DNA of 64,000 nucleotides from Pseudomonas quercus (lineage in GTDB: Bacteria; Pseudomonadota; Gammaproteobacteria; Pseudomonadales; Pseudomonadaceae). The stretch covers positions 124,001-188,000 of the forward strand of contig NZ_JAAVJI010000007.1 of NCBI RefSeq assembly GCF_012033695.1. Direction: 5' to 3'. Position 1 is the first letter of the stretch. Each line of letters begins with the position of its first letter. The notes below the pieces were generated by a model. That model had not been told where the DNA came from and did not search any database. It saw only the letters and a program-made list of their open reading frames with translations. This document shows, one piece after another, positions 48,264 through 56,819 of the stretch. The position numbers were made by a program, and so were the translations under genes.

Positions 48264-49367
48264 GTGCCTATTCCATTCCCAGTTTTTGGCTTTTTAATTG
48301 GCGTTACTATAAATAGCTTATTGATTTTTTTAAACTATCCGACATTTATAGCTGGCGATTACATGAATTACTTGTTTGGAGCGCTATTAACTCCTGTTCT
48401 CATCTCAACCTGTTGGCCTCATGAAACCAAGCAATTGCTAGCTTTTAAAATGGTCAGCTTGATAATTTCTATTTGCATATGCGCTTCTGCCGGAGGATTA
48501 TTAATTTATGTCGCGTTAAATAGTTTCGCTTTGTCAACCAATTTGAGCGAAATAATTTTTTCAGGGTTAATCTGTTCTACCGTAGCTATCCCTATACTTA
48601 AAACATTATTAGCCATTGAAAATGAGAAAAGCCATGAAATCGTAAATTACATACTAAGTATTTCTTTAAAATTTGAAATTATCATATTAATCATGTCTTG
48701 GCTAGCTATATATATATCTACCGACTCAAAATTAGACTACGGGTCTTACCTTTTCCCATTTTCTATTTCTGTTGCAGCACTGATCATTCTATATAAATTC
48801 TGCAAAGCAAAAGTTGATTCCCACAGAGAAAATTTGGTTTCCGCTATCGCTTTGCTCTTTTGTTTTCTGCTCTCTTTAATCACGCATTTTTTAGGCATGC
48901 ACTTTGTTTTTGGTGTTATTTTAGGGAGTGCTGTTCTATCTCAGATTCCTCATATCTCGCACGTCTGGAAAATTAGTAAACTTTCCAGGTACGTGGATGC
49001 ATGCGCTTTCTTACTCTTTGCGATGCTGGGGCTTAAATTAGAAATTAATGTGTTGCTAGATCCTTATTTTATCGGCATTGGATTCATAGCATACGCACTT
49101 GGGATAGCATCAAAAATATTGGCACTGCGTTTTCTTCTTCAATGTCCGAGACATCATACGAAGATTTCCGCAATCTGCCTTTCCACCAAAGGAACAACTG
49201 AACTAGTGATGCTTGAGGTTGCAGTTGAAGCTGGCTTAATTGGGCCTAGCACTCATGCCATATTACTTTCTATGACAGTGATTTCAATACTTTGCTCAGT
49301 GGTATTCATTAGCACTTGGCATAAAAAATCTAGGCTCAAAATAACGCCTAACAAGAATTTTTCATGA
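48264..49367 (+). CDS. Cation:proton antiporter-like membrane protein (CPA2/Kef type)
   Basis: A 367-residue protein with about 10-11 hydrophobic segments. The C-terminal part contains STKGTTELVMLEVAVEAGLIG, resembling the KefB/NapA-type motif GRGAxELV. No cytosolic TrkA domain is attached. GTG start with AAGGGA nearby. It may exchange ions during product export or resistance; no direct evidence shows the substrate. Very AT-rich, like its neighbours. Confidence 0.7.
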   Translation: MPIPFPVFGFLIGVTINSLLIFLNYPTFIAGDYMNYLFGALLTPVLISTCWPHETKQLLAFKMVSLIISICICASAGGLLIYVALNSFALSTNLSEIIFSGLICSTVAIPILKTLLAIENEKSHEIVNYILSISLKFEIIILIMSWLAIYISTDSKLDYGSYLFPFSISVAALIILYKFCKAKVDSHRENLVSAIALLFCFLLSLITHFLGMHFVFGVILGSAVLSQIPHISHVWKISKLSRYVDACAFLLFAMLGLKLEINVLLDPYFIGIGFIAYALGIASKILALRFLLQCPRHHTKISAICLSTKGTTELVMLEVAVEAGLIGPSTHAILLSMTVISILCSVVFISTWHKKSRLKITPNKNFS

Positions 49368-49486
49368 AAAAAAATGCAACATTTAAATTTTGCTGCGTAT
49401 TGACTCAAAGGATCCTGGCAACCAATATTAAATTTAGTCATAAATAGTCTATGGAAGCTATACGCTATAAAACTGCGAGGGATTGT

Positions 49487-50407
49487 ATGAAATGTACTAC
49501 AGCAGATATGCTTTCTTGTATAGAGGCATTTGTAGTCTCTGCAGATTTAGGTAGTTTTGCTCGGGCAGCTAAACATCTTAATGTATCACCCTCGGTGATC
49601 AGCAAGAAAATAGCAAAGCTTGAAAGAATATTAGGCATCACAATTTTGGATCGCAGTACTAGAAAGTTAAGAGTCAGCACAAATGGAGCCCAAGTCCTCG
49701 TACTCTGCCAAGAGATGTTACGTCTTAATTTATCTTTGTTCGAAGTCAGGGATTCTCTGTTAGTTGAACCACAGGGGCTGATTCGTATTTTGGCACCAAA
49801 ATTGATGCAACATCTTCCGATTTATAAGAGCCTATGCACATCGCTTGAAAAAATGCCGAAACTAAAAATTTTCATTGAATTCGCAGATAGGGCTCCGCTG
49901 CCTAGTGACCATTTTGATATTGAAATTCGACTTATCAGTCAACCTCCCATGGACAGGGTCGCAAAAAAATGGCTCGACTTGAATTATGGCCTTTATGCAT
50001 CTCAGCGATACGTGAGTGTGAATGGCGAACCCACCTCGCCAGATGATTTAATTAAACATTCATGCATACAATATGGCGAGGATATATCACAACCCATTTG
50101 GAAGTTTTCTTGCGAAGGAAATATTTTTAACATACGTCCTAGTATTGTATGTTGCACAAATGAAGTCACGGCAGCAGCAGCCATGACCTTGCAGGGAGCG
50201 GGTATAACATGCTTACCACAACTTATTATTCCTAGCATTGCTCCTGACTTGATAGAAGTAATGCCCGAATGGAATTTTTCACATAGTCATCCATTGGCCG
50301 TTTGGCTGCTTTACCCCGCAGACCGCTATAATTCTGCAAACCGCCGGGCAGCCGTTGAAATTGTATATAACGCAGTTAATCATCTAAACCCCCATCAAAT
50401 GGCTTGA
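49487..50407 (+). CDS. LysR-family transcription regulator (cluster-encoded)
   Basis: A 306-residue LTTR with the N-terminal HTH (EAFVVSADLGSFARAAKHL, SPSVISKKIAKLERILG) and a type 2 periplasmic-binding-like effector domain. ATG 49487 is chosen because GAGGG lies 6 nt upstream; the ORF begins at 49451. It is co-directional with the biosynthetic genes and lies before the exporter gene, so it may control one or both. Confidence 0.88.
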   Translation: MKCTTADMLSCIEAFVVSADLGSFARAAKHLNVSPSVISKKIAKLERILGITILDRSTRKLRVSTNGAQVLVLCQEMLRLNLSLFEVRDSLLVEPQGLIRILAPKLMQHLPIYKSLCTSLEKMPKLKIFIEFADRAPLPSDHFDIEIRLISQPPMDRVAKKWLDLNYGLYASQRYVSVNGEPTSPDDLIKHSCIQYGEDISQPIWKFSCEGNIFNIRPSIVCCTNEVTAAAAMTLQGAGITCLPQLIIPSIAPDLIEVMPEWNFSHSHPLAVWLLYPADRYNSANRRAAVEIVYNAVNHLNPHQMA

Positions 50408-50604
50408 TCCAAAATAGCTTTTACTACTGAAGGAAATATTTGGTGACAATTGCTAAAGTGTGATTAATTGCCTTCGACCGCTCTCAAATTACTTTGCTAG
50501 AGGGATTTGTAGGAAAAATCACCCCTTCTCGTACCAACTTATCCTCTGGACATTTATGGAATTTTAGTTTTTCATGCTTGCTACTTAATTACTTAGAGAA
50601 AGCC

Positions 50605-51462
50605 ATGAGCATATTTGCAGGTTTAATGACAGCCGTACTTTGGGGCTTAACTGACTTTTTAATAGGAATGAATGCAAAAAAACTTGGCGCCCTTTGGTCG
50701 ATTTTAATTACTAATGCAGTTTCCTTAACTGTATTAATTCCACTCACACTAATTTTTTGGCCCATACATTTTAGCGTGGCACACATCGCTACTTATTATT
50801 TTGCAATTACAGCTTCTTTATTAATCTCACTCGGTTCAATTTTTTTATGTATTGCATTCAAGAACGGTAGATTGTCAGTAGTGGCACCCTTAATATCAAC
50901 CTATGGATGTTTCACAACCTTGTTCGACTGGATTAATAATACAGCTTTTTCACGCATTCAATTAACGGGCATCGTTTTTTGTACATTAGGTATGTTATTA
51001 GTGTCGCGCACACGTGGCGAAAATCAAAGAAATCTCCGAACGCAGCGATTTTCAGTAACTTGCGCTATAGTCGCAGCCTTTTTTTGGGGTATGAGCTTTT
51101 GGATTCAAGGCGCATTTGTGCTAGAAGTATTACATCCCGGACAGATGCTTTTTTTAAATAGCATCCTAGGATTTTTTATTGCCGCAATATTCTTATTTTC
51201 CATACGCGCAAACAGACCTAATCTGAATCTTTTACAAACTCTTCCGTTTGCTGGCGCAGGGATAATAAACCTGGCTGGATTTTTTTTCTTTACTTGGGGG
51301 CTTTCTTTGGGGTCGGCATCCTTAGTATCTGTACTAAGCACTCTTTCCAGTGCAATAGCATGCTTGCTTGCTTTTTTGATTTTCAAGGAAAAAATGTCTA
51401 ATATTCAAATCTCAGGATGCCTCCTTGCTATATTCGGCGTAATGTTACTGGGAACTCATTGA
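50605..51462 (+). CDS. EamA-family (DMT) exporter
   Basis: A 285-residue protein with ten hydrophobic segments in two EamA repeats: MSIFAGLMTAVLWGLTDFLI at the start and AIVAAFFWGMSFWIQGAF in the second half. DMT exporters remove amino acids and metabolites. Start ATG 50605 is chosen because the upstream 37 codons are hydrophilic and lack a ribosome site. It is the last AT-rich gene and the likely product exporter. Confidence 0.85.
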   Translation: MSIFAGLMTAVLWGLTDFLIGMNAKKLGALWSILITNAVSLTVLIPLTLIFWPIHFSVAHIATYYFAITASLLISLGSIFLCIAFKNGRLSVVAPLISTYGCFTTLFDWINNTAFSRIQLTGIVFCTLGMLLVSRTRGENQRNLRTQRFSVTCAIVAAFFWGMSFWIQGAFVLEVLHPGQMLFLNSILGFFIAAIFLFSIRANRPNLNLLQTLPFAGAGIINLAGFFFFTWGLSLGSASLVSVLSTLSSAIACLLAFLIFKEKMSNIQISGCLLAIFGVMLLGTH

Positions 51463-51854
51463 TAAAAAAAAGCTCAGTTTTCAGCCAGCTATTTTGCGCA
51501 AAATTTTGAGATTTTCAATGAATTTCTGCGATTACGCAACGCGCTTATTTATACATAATTTTTGCGAGTCTATCCCCATAGGATAGGATATGGCCATTAA
51601 TAAATTTAATATCCATCCGCTTGCTCTACCTTGAGAGATAAATTAGTAAATCCGATAAAATCAGTATCTCTATACTCTATGCCAAACCCGTTCAAGAATT
51701 GCTCGACAATTCGTTGGAACTTTAAAGAACGTGCACGTTTCCCTATCTCACGCACGTCTCTTAATATGACATACATAGGATAAATCGGCTGTTAATTTTT
51801 GGCTAAGCGCGCCTGTTTGAATTATGGCACCCCCTTCTAATCACACCGCCTCCA
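51463..51854. other. Right boundary of the AT-rich cluster, no gene
   Basis: About 390 bp with no supported gene. Base composition switches from AT-rich to GC-rich near 51810, just before the MFS transporter gene. I see no second tRNA copy, transposase or att-like repeat here, so the boundary mechanism is unknown. Confidence 0.5.
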
Positions 51855-53186
51855 TTACCCCCTCAACCCACCCCGCGCCGTCTCCCGCAACGTGGTCAAC
51901 GCTATCAGCGCCAGCACCGCCGCCCCGCCCATAAAGTAACCGGGCAGCAGCAGGTTGCCTGTATCGGCAATCAGCGACGTCACCACATAGGGCGTCAACC
52001 CACCCCCCAGTATCGCCCCTATGTTGATACTGATGGCCATGGCGGTGTAGCGCACCCGGGTCGGGAATTGCTCGGCATAGGTGGGGTAGCCCACTGACTG
52101 CACCACGGGCATGGGCAAGGTGGCAACGAACATGGCGAAGGCGGCGACCCAGAAGCCGCCGCTGCCCATTAGCATCATCATGGGCACCACCAGCACTACG
52201 TAGCCACCAAAGCCAATGGCAAGGGCTTTCTTGCGGCCGATGCGGTCCGATAACCCACCCCAGAACGGCATCATGGCCGCCATGCACAGGCTCACCACCG
52301 CAATCACCCAGTACACCTTGGCCTTGTCGAAATGCAGGTAGGTGGTGAGGTAGATGTTCATGAACACCATGCCAATGAAGTAGCCGGCGTTTTGCGCAAA
52401 GGCGAACACGATAACGCGCAGCAAGGCAGGCAGGTTGTGGCGGAACACTTCCCTGACCGGTGCCACCGGCGGTTTTTCCTTGGCCAGGAAGGCTTTGAAC
52501 GCTGGGGTTTCTTCCACGTTGTGGCGCATGTAGAACGAAAAGACCACCAAAGGAATGGACAGGAAAAACGGAATGCGCCACCCCCAGCTCTGCAACTGTT
52601 CAGCACTCAGTAGCCCTGTGGTAACCCCGCATACAATCGCCCCTGCCGCGCCGCCCACTGCAACCCCCAGCGGCGTGAATGCCCCGAAGAAGCCGCGACG
52701 GCCGTCTGGCGAGGACTCGGCCACAAAGGCTGCGGCGCCTACCACCTCGCCCCCGGCGAAAAACCCCTGGAAGAGCCTGAGCATCACCAGCAACACAGGT
52801 GCCGCAATGCCGATATGGGCCGTGGTAGGCAGTACGCCGATCAAGGCGGTGGCCGTACCCATGCCAATCACCGTGGTCAACAGCACCTTGCGACGGCCGA
52901 TGCGGTCGGCCAACCGCCCCAGCAGCACGCCACCAATAGGGCGCACCACGAAAGCGATGCCAAACACTGCCAGGGTTGCCAGCAGCGCGGCCGTAGCGTT
53001 ACCGCTGGGGAAGAACAGCGGTGCAATCAGGGTCGCCATGTAGCCGTAGATACTGAACTCATAATATTCAACCGCTGTGCCCGTAGCAGACGCCATGGCC
53101 GCTCTTCTGGCTATCAGGGTCGAAGCGTCAGGGTTCGTAACAGTAGTGAAGGGGGCGGAAGCGGTTTCAGAAAGCACAGGGGACAT
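51855..53186 (-). CDS. MFS transporter, metabolite:H+ symporter (MHS) family
   Basis: A 443-residue 12-helix transporter with MHS signatures: MASATGTAVEYYEFSIYGYMA, then GRLADRIGRRKVLLTTVIG in loop 2-3 and WGGLSDRIGRKKALAIGFGG in loop 8-9. MHS members import organic acids such as citrate, 2-oxoglutarate, proline or shikimate. ATG 53186 has GAGGGAAGG upstream; the longer frame to 53291 is rejected. Adjacent pxp genes suggest 5-oxoproline or a related acid as substrate, but this is inference. Confidence 0.9.
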   Translation of the reverse strand: MSPVLSETASAPFTTVTNPDASTLIARRAAMASATGTAVEYYEFSIYGYMATLIAPLFFPSGNATAALLATLAVFGIAFVVRPIGGVLLGRLADRIGRRKVLLTTVIGMGTATALIGVLPTTAHIGIAAPVLLVMLRLFQGFFAGGEVVGAAAFVAESSPDGRRGFFGAFTPLGVAVGGAAGAIVCGVTTGLLSAEQLQSWGWRIPFFLSIPLVVFSFYMRHNVEETPAFKAFLAKEKPPVAPVREVFRHNLPALLRVIVFAFAQNAGYFIGMVFMNIYLTTYLHFDKAKVYWVIAVVSLCMAAMMPFWGGLSDRIGRKKALAIGFGGYVVLVVPMMMLMGSGGFWVAAFAMFVATLPMPVVQSVGYPTYAEQFPTRVRYTAMAISINIGAILGGGLTPYVVTSLIADTGNLLLPGYFMGGAAVLALIALTTLRETARGGLRG

Positions 53187-53402
53187 GGTTACCTTCCCTC
53201 TTGGCGGATGGCCAATAGCGTTATCGGGCAGGCATTCACAGGGTGTGAATACCCAACGTTCGGCAAGCTGGGCAGAGGTAAACCGTCGCAAATAAACTGT
53301 TCATGTAGCGCCTCTTATTGTTTTGTATGGCTACGGTTTTGTTGTAAAGCCGTGCCCTAGGGCGGTGTTGTTACCTCACAGGTGTTGCAGTGCCCGCTAC
53401 GC

Positions 53403-54341
53403 CTAGGCATTGAAGGGGTCCATCGCCTTTAGCCCTTGGGCGCGCTTGATAAGCAACGCCTGTGCGCTGTGCAAGTCGATCAGGGAAAAGCGCAAGGTAT
53501 CGCCCGGCAGCATTTGCGCCAGCCGTGGCAGGTCTACGCTGGCCACCTGGGCAATACGGGGGTAACCCCCGGTGGTTTGCCTGTCCGCCATCAGGATCAC
53601 AGGCTGGCCATTGGGCGGCACTTGCACCGTGCCGAAGGCCACGCTTTCCGATAGCAGTTCGCATGGCATCGCCAGCGGCAGTGCCTCCCCCTCAAGCCGG
53701 TAACCCATACGGTCCGACGCAGGGGTCAGGGTGTAGCGACTGTCTAAAAGTGCTCGCCGTGCTTGCTCGCTGAAGAAGCGCCACTCCCTGCCCACCATCA
53801 CCCTGATCGGCGCCTCCAGCCCCTCCTCCACACCGTGCTCCTGCCAGGCCGCCAGCCGTGGCGGGTTGGCGAACGACGAACAGATAGGAATAAGGTCCCC
53901 CGCTTGCAACGTCCGGCCTCGCAGGCCGCCGAAGCCACCACGGGTATGGGTGCTGGTGCTGTTCATCACCGCAGGCAACAGGAAACCACCGCCAACGGCC
54001 AGGTACGCCCTGGCGCCTTTGACCCGTTTGCTAAAGCTGAGCACGGAATCGGCAGGTACGATCCGTGACATTCCGGGTTTGAAAGGTTCGCCATTGATAA
54101 CGGCTCCAAGGTCAGCACCGGCCAGCCCAACCAGTGCCTTGGCTTGGAAATGCAGGGTCGGGCCTTGAAGGGTCATCTCCAGTGTAGTGAAGGTCCGTGG
54201 GTTGCCCACCAGCAGGTTGCACAGTTCATGGGCAGCTTCGTCCATTACACCCCCCACCGGTACCCCCCAATGCTGGAAACCATGGCGCCCGGTGTCCTGG
54301 AAAGCTGATAGCAAGCCCGGCTTGATCACCTTAAGGGTCAC
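53403..54341 (-). CDS. pxpC: 5-oxoprolinase subunit PxpC (biotin-dependent carboxyltransferase domain)
   Basis: A 312-residue protein of the KipA/UPF0271 partner family. Landmarks are LSAFQDTGRHGFQHWGVPVGG near the start, GRTLQAGDLI and QTTGGYPRIAQVASVDLPRL in the second half. With PxpA and PxpB it cleaves 5-oxo-L-proline using ATP. It overlaps pxpB by 4 bp. No pxpA gene lies in the neighbourhood shown. Confidence 0.9.
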   Translation of the reverse strand: MTLKVIKPGLLSAFQDTGRHGFQHWGVPVGGVMDEAAHELCNLLVGNPRTFTTLEMTLQGPTLHFQAKALVGLAGADLGAVINGEPFKPGMSRIVPADSVLSFSKRVKGARAYLAVGGGFLLPAVMNSTSTHTRGGFGGLRGRTLQAGDLIPICSSFANPPRLAAWQEHGVEEGLEAPIRVMVGREWRFFSEQARRALLDSRYTLTPASDRMGYRLEGEALPLAMPCELLSESVAFGTVQVPPNGQPVILMADRQTTGGYPRIAQVASVDLPRLAQMLPGDTLRFSLIDLHSAQALLIKRAQGLKAMDPFNA

Positions 54342-55129
54342 AGGGCTTCTCCTTGCGCCAGTACGTCAAACTCGCGGCGGCTGATTGCGGTAAAGCGAAC
54401 CTGGTCACCCCCCTTCAGCAGGCAAGGTACATCGTCGTTCGGTGAAAACAGGTTTAAAGGCGTAAGCCCCACCAGGTTCCAACCACCCGGCAGGTCAGCC
54501 GGGTAGATCACGCTTTGCTGGTTGGCAATCCCAATGCTGCCTTTCCTTACCTGCGTGCGCGGCACCGAGCGGCGGGGTACTGCCAACGCTTCAGAGTGCA
54601 GGCCGATGTAGGGGTGGCCAGGGGCGAACCCCATCATCAGTACATCAAGCCAATGCGCCGTATGGGCGTCTATCAGTTGCTTCACCGAGAGCGAACAGGC
54701 GTCTGCCACCTGTTCCAGGTCCGGCGCATACTCAGCTTCGTAACACACTGGAATTTCGACGCGCTTGGCAGGCGCTGTTGTTCCAGCTACGGGCTGGTTC
54801 AGTGAAGCACTTAACAACTCACATACGGCCTGGAATGGAGAGGTATGTGGGTATTGAGCGGCAAACGCCATGGGTGAGTAATGCACGCCTACTGTCACCA
54901 TGGCAGCGACCACATCGGTAATGCCTGGCAACAGGCCCTGCCTCTTCAGGTGGCGCAAGGCATTGGCGGCTGCCGCTGCCTGGCGGTTGCGCTCAATGGA
55001 GAACACCGTGTCGAACACCAGGATGACGCAACACTCGCCACATGGCTCGAACTGCCAGGCGTGATTGCGATCAACAGGCTTTGGAACCGACACAGGTCGC
55101 TGGGTAGCGTTGGCATTGACGTCGAACAT
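54338..55129 (-). CDS. pxpB: 5-oxoprolinase subunit PxpB (KipI-like)
   Basis: A 263-residue KipI/PxpB protein with the conserved MGFAPGHPYIGLHSEALAVPR and GSIGIANQQSVIYPADLPGGW blocks. The N-terminus contains FEPCGECCVILVFDTVFSIE, where the family usually has a similar strand. It overlaps pxpC, forming the usual B-C pair. The true start could be a few codons downstream. Confidence 0.9.
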   Translation of the reverse strand: MFDVNANATQRPVSVPKPVDRNHAWQFEPCGECCVILVFDTVFSIERNRQAAAAANALRHLKRQGLLPGITDVVAAMVTVGVHYSPMAFAAQYPHTSPFQAVCELLSASLNQPVAGTTAPAKRVEIPVCYEAEYAPDLEQVADACSLSVKQLIDAHTAHWLDVLMMGFAPGHPYIGLHSEALAVPRRSVPRTQVRKGSIGIANQQSVIYPADLPGGWNLVGLTPLNLFSPNDDVPCLLKGGDQVRFTAISRREFDVLAQGEAL

Positions 55130-55174
55130 ACCGGTCCCTATGCGTTGGCCGCAGCGTCAATTGAAACCCAACCG

Positions 55175-55609
55175 TTACTTGGCGAACAACTGGCTCATGT
55201 CCTTGAACGCCTTGAACTCCAACGCATTCCCACAAGGGTCGAACAGGAACATGGTGGCCTGTTCGCCCACTTGGCCCTGAAAACGTATATAGGGTTCGAT
55301 CACGAACTGGGTGTCACGGGCGCGCAGGCGGTCTGCCAGGGCTTCCCATTCATTCCAATGGAGGATGATGCCGAAATGCGGCACGGGCACATCGTGGCCG
55401 TCTACTGGGTTGGAGTGAACGGACGCCTGGGATTCGGTTTTCGGGTGCTCGTGGATTACCAATTGGTGGCCGTAGAAATCGAAGTCCACCCATTGAGCGC
55501 TGGAGCGCCCTTCGGAAAGGCCAAACACCGTACCGTAGAAGTGACGTGCGGCTGCCAGGTCATAAACGGGGATAGCGAGGTGAAAAGGAGAAAGGCTCAC
55601 GGTGGTCAT
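55175..55609 (-). CDS. VOC-family (glyoxalase/bleomycin-resistance fold) protein
   Basis: A 144-residue protein with [20 protein letters not shown] at the N-terminus, [13 protein letters not shown] in the middle and [19 protein letters not shown] at the end, giving possible ligands His, His and Glu. Such proteins are often lyases or dioxygenases; function unknown. ATG 55609 begins the VOC domain. The frame extends upstream to 55720 without support. It is probably read together with pxpB. Confidence 0.85.
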   Translation of the reverse strand: MTTVSLSPFHLAIPVYDLAAARHFYGTVFGLSEGRSSAQWVDFDFYGHQLVIHEHPKTESQASVHSNPVDGHDVPVPHFGIILHWNEWEALADRLRARDTQFVIEPYIRFQGQVGEQATMFLFDPCGNALEFKAFKDMSQLFAK

Positions 55610-55790
55610 CCTGGTCGTTGTTAGGCGTGACATGATTCTTGACCGAAAGCCTGCTTGATAAAAAACGGATATTTCAGGTGCTGAGCAACAGTATTTTTGT
55701 TGAGTCAGCGGTCTTTTCACTTTTTTGCACCACTTTTACCGCCGAAGCACCACAGGTGCTCAGAAGGTGTGCGCGACACAGAGGCAGCAT

Positions 55791-56696
55791 TTAGTTGCCA
55801 AGGTCAAGGCGAGGCGCCTGGGCACTGTGTTTCGCCATGGCGTCTACTACACAGGTGCGGAACAGGTTGAACAGTGGTGCATGCCGTTGCTGGTAGCGCG
55901 TTAGCAGTACGATTTCGCGGTAGAACGTCTGTGCTTTAAGCGGGATGATTCGAACGTCAGAAGCATTCTCCAGCCACAGCCCTGCCAAGGGCACCAGCGC
56001 CACCCCTAGGCCGCTACGCACCATTTTCACGATAGCGTCCAACTCGTCCAGCTCCAGGGCCTGGCGAACAGAGAGTTTATGCTCGCGCAGGAACTGCGTG
56101 ACCGAACGGCCACCGAACGAGTTTCTGTCGTAGCGGATAAAAGGATGGTCTCGCAGTAGTTGCGCCGGGTCGCTGCCGCGCACCCCTTTGGGCGTAATGA
56201 GCACATAAGGCTCCCGGGCGATCACTTCGGCGCGCAGGTCCTTGGGCAGTGCAAACGGTGGGTTGATCATGATCGCCAGGTCCAGGTCCCCGGAATCCAC
56301 CAGGCTGAGCAGGTTGAGCGATACACCCGGAATAAGGCTGGCTTCGATAAACGGCGCCTTTGCTTTCAGCGCTACCAGCACCTGTGGAAGGATGCCGGTT
56401 TGCACCGTGCCGATGGCGCCGATGCGCAAGGCACCGTGAAAATCGTTTTCGGTAGCAGGCGCACCCATACGTGCAAACAGCTGCAGCATTTCCTCCGCCA
56501 AGGGGATGGCCCGTTGGCCTGCCGAGTTGAGTGTGGCGGCCCGGCCAGTACGGTCAAAAAGCTTCACCCCCAGGCTGTCTTCAAGGGTGCGGATTTGCGC
56601 ACTCACCGCGGACGGGGTCAAGCCCACTTCCTGCCCTGCTGCCGCAAAAGTGCCCCGGCGCGCAACGCAGATGAAGGTTTTGAGTTCTCGGATCAC
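55791..56696 (-). CDS. LysR-family transcription regulator
   Basis: A 301-residue LTTR with the HTH RELKTFICVARRGTFAAAGQ and SAVSAQIRTLEDSLGVKLFD, and an effector domain containing RIGAIGTVQTGILPQVLVAL. It lies upstream of and co-directional with the VOC-pxpB-pxpC-MFS group and is a candidate regulator of it. Confidence 0.92.
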   Translation of the reverse strand: MIRELKTFICVARRGTFAAAGQEVGLTPSAVSAQIRTLEDSLGVKLFDRTGRAATLNSAGQRAIPLAEEMLQLFARMGAPATENDFHGALRIGAIGTVQTGILPQVLVALKAKAPFIEASLIPGVSLNLLSLVDSGDLDLAIMINPPFALPKDLRAEVIAREPYVLITPKGVRGSDPAQLLRDHPFIRYDRNSFGGRSVTQFLREHKLSVRQALELDELDAIVKMVRSGLGVALVPLAGLWLENASDVRIIPLKAQTFYREIVLLTRYQQRHAPLFNLFRTCVVDAMAKHSAQAPRLDLGN

Positions 56697-56819
56697 GGTT
56701 GGCTCTCTGGCTAGGGAACGTTGGCCGCATCTGGATATAGTTATACAAGCGGGCCAGCCCCCCTATTCAATCGCAGCAGCGCTTTATGCAAACAGGAATG
56801 TGAGCGCCGAGGGCATTAC

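Noticed and set aside
48264..49367. NhaA-type antiporter
   Set aside because: It lacks the NhaA aspartate-pair segment and resembles the Kef/NapA end motif instead.
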